Shown here in pieces: positions 36,558 through 48,890 of a stretch of DNA of 64,000 nucleotides (position 1 is the stretch's first letter; each line of letters starts with the position of its first letter). Both the position numbers and the translations under genes were made by a program. Under the pieces are notes generated by a model that was given only the letters and a program-made list of their open reading frames with translations, did not search any database and was not told where the DNA came from. The stretch spans positions 17,745,631 to 17,809,630 of the forward strand of contig NC_133294.1 of the NCBI RefSeq assembly GCF_005239225.2, read 5' to 3'. This DNA is from Populus alba. Lineage: Eukaryota; Streptophyta; Magnoliopsida; Malpighiales; Salicaceae.

Positions 36558-36765
36558 CGTAAGATTTTGCTTGATCCTCCGTTTCTTTGAATGGATTTAG
36601 CCCATGAGCGCTGGTGGTGTCTTGTGTATCAGTTTGAATGGAAGGCATGGATTTCTTCACGACTTCCAAAATTAGCGAAGATTTTGGAGGTGTCTTGAGT
36701 ATCTGTAGTGGTGTCCGTTTATTTAATGAAAGGCATAAGTTTCTGGACGACTTTCTAGGTGGCAT
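36555..36765. repeat. imperfect tandem repeat downstream of the glycine-rich gene
   Basis: GGTGTCTTGTGTATCAGTTT...AATGGAAGGCATGGATTTCT recurs as GGTGTCTTGAGTATCTGTAG...AATGAAAGGCATAAGTTTCT about 80-100 bases later. A minus-strand ORF through it (36499-36807) ends in a TA microsatellite and is not supported as a gene. Confidence 0.5.
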
Positions 36766-37049
36766 GCCGCGTGAGACTTTTACATGGTAGAGATATGAGC
36801 TCTTCATTGCGTTCCATCTGCCATTCTGGCTCTGAGAAGATTTTAAATAGAGAGAGAGAGAGAGGTGGCAGCAGATGTTGGTTGTTTGCAGAGGCCACTC
36901 CTCTCGTCAAATCTTTGCTTTGTTTTTCTGTAAACTGGGTCCTGTGTTAATTTCTTACCGAGTGAAAAAGAATGATGATGCCATGGCAATACTTTAAAAG
37001 AAGTATAAAAATTTTGTAAATGAGAGGCCGTATGCATTATATAAGTCAA

Positions 37050-38117
37050 AACACAATGAAGTTAACCAAGTTTATAATAACACAAGGAGAGAAGTTCACT
37101 GCTCATGTTTAGGTTTGTTCGAGAGTAGCGTAATTGGTCAGGATTAGATATAGTTTTGAAACCACTAATCTGGTTAGTTGATCTTGAATCCGGCTGATCT
37201 AGATATAGGACCAGTCTGGATCTTAGCAAAAACTCACTTGGAGTTGGCCTTGCAAAATCCAATTGACTCGGGACCCAACTAAATCGGGTGAACCCGACTT
37301 ATTTTTCATGCTTTGTAGAATTACCGAAAAATGTAGAGATCCTTACATACTTTGCATATGCTATATTAACCATTGAATGACAAAAAAGAGAATAAAAAAA
37401 TCATTAGAGATATCCGTTGCATAAAACCCATATCTTCAATCTTCAAAGTTTAAAGCTATATATATCACTATCATCTATTCGTGAAGAAGAGCAGAGGAGC
37501 AAAAGACAACCCATACCGGTTCAGATCTGTGAGCATAGTAAATAATCCTTCCTCTAGTTCTTCATGACTCTCCTTGTTTTTTTTGCTCTCTATTACATCG
37601 TTCATGTCGATTGTGATCTCTTAGACCACAAACAAACAATGAAGAGGAAGCAATCTCGATCTGGGAAGAAGCTATAAGTCTAATAATGGGACATCACGAC
37701 ATAGAATAGAGTAAATGCAACAATTTTATACAGGCCATAAACAAGATACAACCCATTTTTTCAGAGAAAAAAAAAAAAGGATGTATGGGGGGGCAGGAAA
37801 ACCCAAGTGGTAATTGTGCACCACAAAGAAATTGTATGAATCTTGTTTTTAGGATGCTAAACTAACCAATGGTTAATAACCACCATCAGCAATTTAAGTC
37901 ATGCTTTAGCTTTTATTTTCTAATTTTAGGACTTTACAGTAGAAAGCTGTTTTGTTGCATGGTGGCATGCCTTGACTTTTATTTTGTTAATTACTTTTAA
38001 CAAGAGAAAACAAAGATTGGCTTTTAGATTTTATTTTTTTAGTTAACCTAGATCAACCCATCTGACCCATAACCCGATCACGATACCGGGTTGGGTTTTA
38101 AAACTATGGGTTTAGAT
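37050..38117. other. intergenic region with CCGGG-type element relics
   Basis: Bases 37120-37290 and 38045-38110 carry the GATCCGG/GGGTGAACCCGACTT and CCGGGTTGGGTTTTAAAACT words of the short TIR family seen at 2331-2584. No gene seen. Confidence 0.45.
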
Positions 38118-38250
38118 TTGCTTTTTAGAGGTCATAAATTTAAGTTTCACAAATCTCATGGCCATTGGAGGCTTATATAGTTGTTAACTTCATAGCTTAT
38201 GAGATTAGTCGAAATGCGTGCAAGTTGGTCTAGAAACCTATATTAATTAA
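38118..38250 (+). mobile_element. SINE relic lacking its head
   Basis: + strand words GGCCATTGGAGGCTTATATA, GTTGTTAACTTCATAG, GAGATTAGTCGAAATGCGTG and TATATTAATT align in order with the SINE at 44995-45189. The tRNA-like part is degraded. Confidence 0.65.
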
Positions 38251-38334
38251 AAAAATAAAAAAAAATTTTATAATTAACAAAATATTAGTTGATAAAACTA
38301 GGAAAAAAAAATTAAGCTTGATAAAAATCAAGTA

Positions 38335-38450
38335 AATCCAGGTAAATTTAATAAATTTAAATTAATTTTTTAAATTCATAACTTCTTAAATCTAATTCAA
38401 GTAAATTTAATAAATTTAAGTTAATTTTTTAAATTCATAACTTGTTGAAG
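38335..38450. repeat. about 66-bp imperfect tandem repeat
   Basis: GTAAATTTAATAAATTTAAA/TTAATTTTTTAAATTCATAA occurs twice in succession, followed by a short inverted AACTTGTTGAAGTT/ATGAATTT that can pair with TAAATTCATAACTT. Confidence 0.7.
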
Positions 38451-38881
38451 TTATGAATTTTGATAAATATCATTCTCAAGGCATTTTAAACCTAGAGGGT
38501 AACGTGGTAAGCAAACAATCAAAGCCTTGCCGGTTGTTTTCGAGGACATTTTTAGGGTTTTAAAGACCCGGGAAATGTCGAATGAAGTTGAGCTCTCTGC
38601 AAACACCAACTGGATAATCCCATAAATGTTTTCAGCGATTGAAAGAAATAAAGCCAATTCTACAAAAAAATAATTAACTGTAATCTCAGCAAAACATTTA
38701 CAAGGATATGGCACCCAGAAGTAAATGTAACATAAAAAGAACAGGTCCAACTATGCCAGGCTCAAGCAGAGCTGTGTTTCTCCCAAATTTACGTGGTATC
38801 CCAATTTGATGCAGCTAATGGAATTTACAACCTAAATCCACACAAGGTCCGCCATGATGCTTTCTTCCTAGAGCCATGGAA

Positions 38882-41800
38882 TCAAATTGCTGCCCTCAAT
38901 GCTCCTCTTGCAGCTTCCCGCTTCATCTCGGCAGCTTTACCGCTTCCACGGAAGTACATGCCTACTTGCTGCGCAGCAAATGGGAACAATGGTGTGACGT
39001 ATGCTTTCAAGAAAATTCTAAATGCTAATGGTGGATAGATGTTATTATAAACAACTCATCACAAGGAAAAACGTGGAAATGTACCTGAATAACCCAGATG
39101 CTCAGCAGTGATTCAAGACAGAAACAACCGAATCCGATGAAGTAGAAAATCTATAAGAAAAGGTAAAAAATTAACCATTCAGCCTGCAGAAAGTAATGCC
39201 ATGTTGTTTCTAGCAATAAAACCAACGTCACAGTGGATAACGAACAGAGCAAAGTAGAAGGAACAAAGCTAGGAAAAAAAAAAAAAAAAAGAAGTGGAGG
39301 CCTAACTTGTTCAAGCGCTTAGTCATTCATAAACAAGGATTTGGAAGAAATAGATAATCAGCAAGAAACATAACAAATTGATATCAGAGATCTTACCCCA
39401 GCTAAAGCACTTTTATCGACAACATCGACTGCAGCCAGGATACCACTGATTCAAAGTCCCACAACAAAAAACCATTAGCCACAAAACTTTAAAGGATTTT
39501 GCATTATAAAGAATGGTGATTTTTTGAAATTCGCAAGAATGCTGGTTTGAAAACGGTAGTTAAAAATAATTGAAGAAACCTACGTGAGAGACTTTCCCTT
39601 GAAAACTATAGGTGGAGCAACAGCAGCAAAGATGCAGAAGCCAATGTGAAGCTGGGGAAAGAAAGATGGAACAAAAGGTTAGATATTCAATTTTGATTTT
39701 CATAGGAGATAAGCTGTACAAAATATAAAAGACATGAAAAAACACCAGCAAGATTAAAATTTACCGCATAAAGCATGAAAAACCATCCGAACCTCATAGC
39801 ACTCTCAGTCCTGCATGAAGAGTTTGAATTGATTGAATAAAAGCGAACTTAATTCAACAGCACAGTAAACTGCAATATTTGTATGTTTTGAAATAACTAT
39901 ACATGATCATCGGTGTATGGAGGTAAATATCTAGATTAACAATACCCCTTGTTCACATTTTGTTTCAATCATCTAAACGTAAATCATTGGATCAGAATAA
40001 TGTTAACAATGAAAGTACATCATAAACATACATTCACCAATAATCTGCTACTTTTCAATGGTCTCATATATATTTCAAGCTTCAAAACAACACCTTTTGA
40101 CCTCCCTAGCATAAACCAGCCTTGTCTTCCACGGTTTTGAAAAACAGCTCATAAAGCACAGTAACTCAACTAAGCCTCGGTCCTGAACTAGCTGTTTTTT
40201 TTTAGGGTTTACTCTTCAGCCTAGTTCAGACTTAAGAATCACACAGAAGTTGAAAAAAAAACAAGGGGGGTAAATACCTAAATGCACGATAGAGTGGACG
40301 ATACCACAGAAAATAAGCTCCAGGAACTCCTGCTATGAAGTAGATAACAGCAAGAAACCAGATGTTTACCCCTGCAACAAATGATGTTTCAAGATGAAGA
40401 GAATTTTAAAAACAAAAAAGATAATGGAACACCTTGCAAACACAGGATAGATGAGGCACAAGTTTCCTAACTAACCTCCTCCTTTAATCCATAATGTTGT
40501 AACAGATATCACATTCCAGAAAAGACAAAAAGTAATTCCTGCACAAGATCACCACTTACACTGAGCCATTTCACAATGTAATTGTGCACAATTACATCAA
40601 AGTTATTATAATAACGAAAAATAATCAGATTGGAACCAGTACTATATGCATACTTCAATCAATTAGATCGCCTTTTTGCTAATGAACTTTCCATCTTACA
40701 CATGATATTAGTTGTAATCTAGGTGCGAAGCAGAAGTGTAGCATGGATATGACATGATGCAAATTTCCCTCGGCTATATGGTCTGTAAGGAAGGTAAATA
40801 AGCAAGTGTTTCTGTGCAAAGATGGCATCACAGAACAAGGGGAAGAACAGAACCCAATTTAGACCCAGGAATAGTGAGTGCTTTTAATTACAAGGCAGCA
40901 TGGAAAATGATAGTCTCTTTCCTTGAGGTGTAGGCTGGGAGCTGGGAGGAGAATGGTAGGGAAGGAGGGGATGGGAAGAAAAAGATACACTTCATGCAGA
41001 TGATCTCAGATTGTCACAGTGATGGTGTATTTTACAGAAAACAATGGCAGGGTCACAGCTTAAAAAACCTTGTGGATGCTTCACTTTTTGAAAATTGTCC
41101 CATTTGAAAAAAAATATATATATATTGAGCAGTAACACAATGAACACGTAATTCATGTACTAACAGCCACAGCAATTAAATACACATAGATCCTCCTGGT
41201 TGGGATACTTAAGAGGGCCAAGGTGCATGCCCTGGACCCCATCCAATAAACTATATAGCGGATACCTTAAAATAATTGGAGAAATATGACAAGAATTCCA
41301 TAACTAAATATTTCAACAAGGATTTGTTAGCCAAGCTTCCAACCTTGACAAGGATTTGTTATTATGAAAAAAATGGAAGGAATGTAGATTTTCAAACCCA
41401 GAAGTGTTCAAAAAAATGGACTTCTTAAGTAGACGCTGACAACATCAGTTCACAGATCTGGATGGAGGCTCACATACCTAGAAATGTTGTAAACGCAACA
41501 TATTGAAGTTTCTGTAGATGAACTGGTATTTCATTTGCAATATCATGATGGATAATTGGGAAAAATGGTGGCCAATTTTTCTCTTCCAGGACAATTCCAG
41601 CTGTGAATGGAAAGAGAGAACTAAAAATGTTAATTGCATGACAGAACGAGTGCACCAATCAACCATACAAGCAAAGAGAATCAGTCCGGTTGTCCAAATA
41701 ATACGTGCAACTAGGTATTCAAATATTTCACAATGGAAAAAAGTTGTCTTGTAGACGAGCATCATCAGAAACAAGGAACAATTGGCGAGTGTTGCAAATA

Positions 41801-43386
41801 AAATACACCTACTCATTTTAACACCAACCAAAGTACAAAGGACTTGGTTCATTTCCTTATTCATCTTTCAAAGAAAATATCCTATGCCAGATGATGTGAA
41901 AAGGCTTGATCAAAAGCATATTACCTCTAGCAGCTGCATCTTCTTTCCTCTTCACCTCCTGTTTAGCACCAGAAGGCAGATCAATGAGATGAATAGAATG
42001 CAAGGATATGAAGCGAGAAGAAAGTCACAAAAGAAAAGCATCCATAATAAGTTTAAAAGGATGACAGAGCTAATCAATATCCAACCTGCAAGATGTCCAA
42101 AAATTATGGTGGGATGTTTATAAATAAATAAATAAATAAACACTGCTCTGCACTGAAGCTTTTATAGCAGTATAAAACAGGTTCTATTAATAAACCAAAA
42201 CCAGAACATAAATACATTTTCAAAAGGCAATTTCACATCCTTTAAAGACCTTTGACAACACAAACAATAATTGTAAGGATTCGTAAATGTCTTCCTTCTA
42301 AACAACTTTGTTCAGCGCAAAAAAAGTTAATCACAGTTCCACTTGAATATCTAACACTTCTATCAGAACATACCTGCTCCCGCCTTCTCAGTTCAGCCTC
42401 CTTAGCTTGAAGTTCCTTCTCTTTCTTCCTTAAGTCCTAGATTCATAACATACTACTAAGAAAAAATCAAGTATAACACTAATTATACAAATGAAAAAAT
42501 GGACTCTAGTTTTCACCAGAAAGAGAATTTTGCCCATACCGCAGGTGCATCAATAGGAATGTCAACTGTATTGCCGTAATTGTAAAAGTCAGCAGGTTCA
42601 GGAGGAAGTGGTGAAAGCCTCGAGTTTGATGCAGGAGGAGCACTCTAGAAAATTACCAATATCATGAGCAAGAATTCCAGAATTCAATAAACAAAAGATT
42701 GGTACGAGAATCTACTGGTTCAAAATTGAAATATATGTCAATTTTTGCAAGAATTAGGCTTACTGCTGTGTTAAATGCACGCCCACCATACTTCGATTGC
42801 CCTGATGCTTTCGATCTCACAGCTGGGTCCTAGTGATTAAAAAAAAAGACCAGATTAAAATTATCAGGCTCTTGAAAAATACAAGGCAAAAGGCCAGCCA
42901 TCTAATTCCTGAAAATGATCCTGATCCACGTTAAGCACCAGCTTATGTCTCCCACCAGCATGGATTACTCACATTTAAAAAAAAAAAAAATACGATGTCT
43001 ATTAATATTTAACAACCTTCAACCACTACATAATTTGATCAATAATTCAGATGCACAAGATCACTCAAGTCTTGATTAACGATTATTACTGATAGGTGGA
43101 ATAATTAACTAAGCAAAGTAATCAAAATTAAGCAATAATTAAATTTCCCTAACAAAAAGTTAAATCAATCACAGAACCATAAAAGTCAACCACAAAAAAG
43201 ACCTCACTAAACCCTGTGATTCTGAGAGTTCTCCCTTTAATCACTTCTAAAACCTACAAAACACTCATAAACACTTCCAAGAGACCACCAAATGGGACAA
43301 AGAACAAAGAAGACTGAAGAGAGGCTTACAGAGAAAGGGTTAACTTCTTCTTCATCAAAAGGGTTAGGATCGTACCGACCAGCCAT
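38882..43386 (-). CDS. SCAMP: secretory carrier-associated membrane protein
   Basis: Tetraspanning protein of post-Golgi and plasma-membrane vesicles. Thirteen exons, from 5': 43330-43386, 42764-42829, 42540-42644, 42374-42436, 41925-41958, 41478-41600, 40476-40538, 40278-40371, 39765-39810, 39584-39651, 39397-39445, 39085-39150, 38882-38968. All have GT/AG borders, phases agree, and the total is 306 aa, close to the family norm. The N-terminus has two NPF motifs (8-10 and 16-18) used for EH-domain endocytic adaptors. A charged coiled-coil region spans 77-108 ([16 protein letters not shown]...). Four hydrophobic spans lie at about 141-165, 173-192, 206-230 and 256-278. The conserved cytosolic E-peptide between spans 2 and 3 is [10 protein letters not shown] (193-202). 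The C-tail is [20 protein letters not shown]. The start is [10 protein letters not shown], as in other plant SCAMPs. No defects seen. Confidence 0.96.
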
Positions 43387-43620
43387 CACAGAAAGCAGAA
43401 ACCAAGGTGAAGAGAGACTCCAAAACCACCAAAAAAAAAAATTCAAACTTCGAACAGAGAAAGTGAAAGAGAGAAGGCGAGAAGGAGCTTAGGCTAAGGC
43501 TTGCTGGGAAGTCAAGGAAGCAAAATATTTGAAATAAAAGAAATGAAATGTTAAGGTAGACAAAGACAACAAAGTCAAAAAAACCATACAGTTCTAGAGA
43601 GAGAGAATTGTCTCTGGTCA
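43387..43620 (-). promoter_or_regulatory. SCAMP 5' leader / proximal promoter
   Basis: The minus strand is CT-rich just upstream of the start codon (TCTCTTTCACTTTCTCTGTT-type), typical of plant leaders. I see no confident TATA box. Confidence 0.35.
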
Positions 43621-44994
43621 GCTTTTTTTTTTTTTAATTAATATAGATCTCTAGAACAGTTTTTATCTACTTTAATTAATTTTATAAATTTTAAAGTTAA
43701 TAATTATATAAATTTTTAATAATTCTTAAATTTATAAACTCAAACTAATAATTTTTATAAAATAAATTTAAAATTTAATTAAATTATATTTTTTTTAAGA
43801 TTTCTTCAGTTTTTTTACATGTACAGCTGATTTTTTTTGTTTGTTGTAAGAAAATGGAATTTCGCAACGGCAAATGAACCTCTTGTTTTCCGACATTATA
43901 ATAATCTTTGTTTCTGCTGTTCGTTTTTAATTTATTTTAAAAAAAATATATTATATTTATTTTTTAAAATATTTTTTCACCGAAAAATGCATATATAAAA
44001 AAACAGAAACAATTGAAATTATAAAGTATATATTTCTTTCTTTCATTTGTTTTGAAAAAAAATCAATTTAAAATTATTACAAACTTAAATTTATTTTTTA
44101 TCTTTTTACTTTTTTAAAATATATTTTGTATCAAAATATATTAAAATAATATTTTATTTATTTTTTAAAAATTATTTTTAAAATGAACATATTAAAAAAA
44201 TTTAAAATATAAAAAATATTTGCACCTTATTCTTAAACAGTGCTATATATTTGTTTGCTGGTCGGCTGTTTTGAAAAGGAATAAATGAATTTGAATTTGA
44301 ATTTATCAACTGAACTTTTTGTTTTAATCTTTGTCTTGTTTTGGACATCACTGATGATGTTTTTCTTAATGGGATTTAACTTTTAGGACATTTTTGGATT
44401 TTTGTTCAAAGTCACCTCTTTTTAATCCTTTTCATAACAAATAAAATTCATAGAAATTTCTACTTTTTATGGTCTAATTTGAGATTTGAAATCTAGCAAC
44501 CAGTAAACTTCATTTTAAGTTTGTTTAATTTAGACATAATTCATGATTTTAATATGCGCATTTATGCCTCAAGCAAGCACTGGGTTTTTTTTTAAGTAGA
44601 TTATTTTAAGATCTCATGATGTTATATTATGCTCACATTAATTAATATTTATGAATAAGAAAATGTGTATTTGTGTATGCACACCTCGGCAATGGCATGA
44701 TGTTTAAGGGTGTGGTAAAAATTATTTTTTTAAGTATTTTTTATTTAAAAATATTAAAAAAAAAAAAAATTTAATATTATATATCAAAAAATTTAAAAAT
44801 ATTAAAAAATATATTATTATGACCTACAAAGATGGAGATAGGCATGACATATGAAATGATGTTTCAGAGTATAGTAGGTGTTATTTTTTATTTGAAAATA
44901 TATTAAAAATATATATTTTTTAAAAAAATATCTTTTAATAGTATTATATCAAAATAATTTAAAAAATATAAAAAATTAATTTTAATAAAAATAT
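43621..44994. other. intergenic AT-rich region with repeat copies
   Basis: Contains a very decayed minus-strand SINE-like stretch (about 43630-43760: TTAATTAATATAGATCTCTA...AAAGTTAATAATTATAT) and AT-rich repeat copies (43930-44230, 44700-44820, 44870-44994). No gene. Confidence 0.5.
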
Positions 44995-45189
44995 ATATTT
45001 TTTTTTAGTTTAATGTGGGTGTCCGGGCCAGTTTGCGCGTACCTTGACTAATCCCACGGGCCCTGAAGTTAACGACTATGTAAGTCTCCAGTGACCATCA
45101 TATGAGCAACTCCAGAGCTTGAACCTGAGACCACAAAGAGAGTAAATTTTTTGGTCCCAAACTCTTATCTCTGAGCCATCACCTAGATG
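44995..45189 (-). mobile_element. full-length tRNA-derived SINE with 16-bp target duplication
   Basis: Flanked by identical 16-mers ATTTTAATAAAAATAT at 44979-44994 and 45190-45205. On the minus strand the head carries an A-box-like TGGCTCAGAGATAAGAG and a B-box-like GGTTCAAGCTC spaced as in tRNA genes. The body follows (GATGGTCACTGGAGACTTAC, GTTAACTTCAGGGCCCGTGG, GATTAGTCAAGGTACGCGCA, CTGGCCCGGACACCCACATT). It inserted into a copy of the AT-rich repeat. It is the best-preserved of the SINEs in the window and probably belongs to the Salicaceae SINE families (name not assignable from sequence alone). Confidence 0.9.
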
Positions 45190-45749
45190 ATTTTAATAAA
45201 AATATTATTACAACTCTTGGAGATGGGGACGGGCATATAGCGTAGCATCAAGAAGGTGCGAAGAAGGATAGGAAGGAGTCAATATTTGTTTTTAAGAATT
45301 GAGTACGACTTTCCAAACCGTGTTTTTTGAAAAATAAATAAAATTAAAGGCTCTAAAATGAGGGTTGAATTCAAAGTTTGGAATGCAGTCTGAATCTTCT
45401 GTGAGCCTAATTTGAAGCATTGGGTCAATACTAGAGACATGTCTAGACTACAGAGAGAATAAACCCCATGCTTTTCCATAGTTCATATAAAATCATTCAC
45501 CAAGCAATTTATTTTTTAAAAAAAAAATGATATAGTTTCACTTGAAGAGGCCTCAAATAATTCTTAAAAAATCATTCATAAACGTTATCAAATGATAACA
45601 GTTTAAATGTTTGGATTAAAATTTTAATTTACACTTTTGAGTGTTAGTGGATTTTAGCCTTCATTTCTCAAATTAATTTAGAGTGTCAAATTCAAATCCA
45701 AATACTAAATAAACAACTAGAAAATAAGAATCAACCTTCTTAAAAGTTC

Positions 45750-45791
<42 letters not shown>

Positions 45792-45812
45792 CAGAGAGAG
45801 AGAGAGACATAT
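45750..45812. repeat. compound (TA)n(GA)n microsatellite
   Basis: A TA run is followed directly by a GAGAGAGACAGAGAGAGA run. Confidence 0.9.
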
Positions 45813-48157
45813 ACTCATCCAAGTCCTTGCATTCATGTTTTGTTGTGCATTCACATAATAAAATTATTTTTTTTTCAAAAAAATTCTTTCACTTTGATCC
45901 TCAACTTATTTTTCTTTTAATTAGTTCTTTAAAATTACATTTCTTTGAAATTGTTAGTGGTTATTTGTTTTCACGCCTGCATGTGAGGGCTTTGTAGTAT
46001 CAAGACAATATTCTAACACTCGGTTGATGTTCATTTTAGTAAAATAAAATTTAATGTTTTTAATTAATAAGAATTAGAACTTCAATTATTGAATTCAAAG
46101 CATGAACAAATATTTAGTCCCTTTTTCCTATTAAGATCAAGATTGCTTTGTATGTTAAATAAAAGTGTTTTTTTTTACACTCAACTTTTATTTTTTTAAT
46201 TTAATCCTTTTACATTGGTTTTATTTGAAATTTAACTTAATAGTTTGTTTTGATTGTCTATGTATTAAGCTTTTGCAATATCGAGGGAAAAGTTTGGTGC
46301 TTAGTGAATACTCTAGTTTGCTAAAACAAAAAAAAAAAGCTAGTGTTAAGCGACCACAATTATGGTCCCTTTAAGTGTGGTGCTTAGTTTCAATTGTGAT
46401 CTTTTAAGTGTTAAAGGACCACAATTGAAACTCAAACAAATATAGAGACTAGAGTAAATAAACAAGGCAAATAAACTAGTGCATGTATCTCATGCATAAG
46501 CAAGTGAAAGTCTTTTATGATATTTAGGCAGCATGTGAGGCATAACTAAGTAGTCAAATAGTGGCTTCCATGGTAATGTTGGAAGCGCCACTTCCATGCC
46601 TTTTTAGGTGGTGTGGCGCATGTACAAAGGGTTGTGGTAGTTGGATTTTAATGATTTTTTTTTTTATTATTATTATTTTTTTTATGGAATTGTGCTAGCC
46701 TGCAAAAATTCAGAGATGCCCTATTATTTGTTATCTGTATCAAATATGATTATCGTTTTTTTTATTTCTATTTATTTTGTCTTGAATCCTTTTTTTATTG
46801 ATTTATTTTTCAATTCATCTATTAAAATTTGGTTTTATTTAATTTTTATATCAAATTTTATCCTTAATTTTTTTTATTGCTCTTTGTTTTTTTTTGTCCT
46901 TTTATTAATTGATTTTTTTTTTCAATTTCATCTCTTAGCATTTGAATTTTATTTTTTTATGCCATTTTTTGTCATCATTCTCTTTATTTATTAATATTTA
47001 TTTTATTTTTTTATCTATTTTTTTTATTTAATCTCTAAAAAGATATTATTGAAAATTTAGCTTTATAATTTTTGAGTTTGTGTTCCATAAGCTAGTTGTC
47101 AACTCTATACCTAGGTCATTGGTCTTGAAGAATAGCTCCAATTGACCTCAATCAATTTTAGATTATTTTTTAATTTAAAAATAATTAACATAGTTGGATT
47201 GTTGGGACTTGGGTAAATGCTTTTAGTAAAATAATTGTTTCAGTTTCAAGTTACCCTACCTGCTTACTCTAATCTCAAGATTTAACTTTTAAAGATTAAG
47301 CCTTATGATTTTTTTTTTATTATTTACAAAATTATCCTGATCTCATAACTAAAATCATTATAATCCTCAAGTTTGCACAATCAGCTAAAATATATATTTT
47401 TTCTCTCAAATTATTTTCTTAAAATTGAATATGTTCTCGTTTGATGAAGTAATTATTAAAAATAATGTGGTGTCTTACGAAGCAAGTTCCTTTAAGACTT
47501 TTTTTACCGCCATCATTACTATTAGAGCTATCAGGAGAACTTGTCTTGTCATGCATCATATTTAAGTTCACACCACTTAAATTACTTTGTATTTCTTTCT
47601 CACTGTCGCTTATAATCAACAGATAAATTAACAAAATATATATTAGACATAATCAAAATCTGTAATATTAAATGTTTCCCTTTATTTTATCTGTTGCACT
47701 TAACTTTTATTATTTATAAATATATGGTATCGCAGATACCATACAGCTTCCCTGTGGCAAGGGGCTGGTTGATTGAGTGAATTCTTGTTTGAATCCAGCT
47801 CCCTCAATCCTACTTTTTGAACAAACATGCGTGTTATTGTGTTCCAACAGAAATCACTTCCCAGTAATGAGGAGATAGCAGAAACCATTCCATAAATTCT
47901 AAAGCATTTGAGAATTCTGAAGACTTGGGAACCTGATAATGGTGATTATTTGATCGAAACAGTAACTAAAATCAGCCCCCATGTTGCAAGAACTGACAGA
48001 GCTTGAGCATTCGTCGTTCCACTATTCGGAAAGAGAAGGCGTTGGCCATTGTCAATTATCTTCCAAGGATCAAGTTCTGTTTTCCTTGTAGCTTACGAAT
48101 TCCTAGTTTAGTTTTGAGGATCTGCCATTTTTTCTGTAAACGTTCAAAGTTTTGTAC
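45813..48157. other. T-rich intergenic region, probable retrotransposon remains
   Basis: Bases 46150-47050 are strongly T-rich with repeated 'TCAATTTCATC/TCAATTCATCT' words, in the style of poplar LTR sequences. A hairpin-forming pair lies at about 46385-46435. The minus-strand frame at 47419-47634 (SPDSSNSNDGGKKSLKGTCF) has an ordinary-looking amino-acid composition and might be a gag fragment, but it is unproven. A 9-bp inverted repeat (TATGGTATC/GATACCATA) is at 47723-47743. Confidence 0.4.
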
Positions 48158-48890
48158 TTTTTTTTATTGGATACAAGTCATTGAACGTTGAATTTCATCT
48201 ATGCATATATCATAAATTTGCATAGTTTTGGACAGAAGATGGCCTGTCAAATTACTTAGTATATGTATGATCTGGTGATGGTGTAACGCAATTGCAGTCA
48301 TATTTACTCTCAGAAATCCTAATGGAATCATATGAGGTGATAAATTAACACGGATGAACAGTCGAAACATCGCCGGAGATATACTGTATAGCTGCGATGG
48401 CAAAGCATGTATACTTGCTGCAAAAGCCAAATGCTGAGCATTGATTCAAGACTGAACCCACCAGAACCGATGAAGTATACACAACGAATCTCTGCATAAT
48501 CACCACCAGAAATGTCCAATGCACTCAGAATGCCTTTGAGGGATCTTCCATTAATGGCTATTACAGGAGGAGAAACTGCAGCAAAATGCAGAAGGCAATG
48601 TGGAGCGAATAGATGTGGAGAAAATAACGCAACATGGAAGCATTTTCTGTCCTCGGAGCTTGACAAAGCAGACGATACCATAACCAGTTTGCTGCAGGAA
48701 ATCCACAGACCAGGTAGGCCATTGCGTGGAACAAGACTTTTGTTTCTACCCCACCTACCATCCGCAAAGTTTAGCAGATACGGCATTTCAAAAAAGACAT
48801 TCAATCCTAAAAATGTTGAGAGATGCCACATTCAGCAATATTTTCCAGTGGTCATCTATTTCATCTACGAAGGGGTTTTACTTGATTCCA
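48158..48890 (-). pseudogene. processed (intronless) SCAMP pseudogene
   Basis: On the minus strand the region is collinear with SCAMP exons 6-13 but has no introns: STFLGLNVFFEMPY (exons 6-7), GGVET (7-8), WLWYRLLCQAPRTENAS (8-9), YSLHIAFCIL (9-10), FAAVSPPVIAINGRSLKGIL (10-11), CVYFIGSGGFSLESMLSIWL (11-12), LQQVYM (12-13). Each pair spans a position where the intact gene at 38882-43386 has an intron. Frame shifts occur near 48765 and 48580; the second is a one-base loss in the TGCATTTTGCTGC stretch. A TGA stop lies before the first block. A run of eight A on the sense strand (48158-48165, after CCAAT) may be the remnant of a poly(A) tail. It is a retrocopy of a SCAMP transcript and not translatable as a SCAMP. 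Confidence 0.87.

Noticed and set aside
36499..36807. 102-codon minus-strand ORF after the glycine-rich gene
   Set aside because: Its C-terminus is a TA-microsatellite translation and its body is an imperfect DNA repeat.
46641..46994. 117-codon ORF rich in Phe, Ile and Leu
   Set aside because: It results from T-rich sequence and has no membrane-protein family pattern.
47723..47743. TATGGTATC/GATACCATA palindrome as a possible regulatory site or microRNA
   Set aside because: The arms are only 9 bases, too short for a microRNA precursor, and no adjacent gene would use it.
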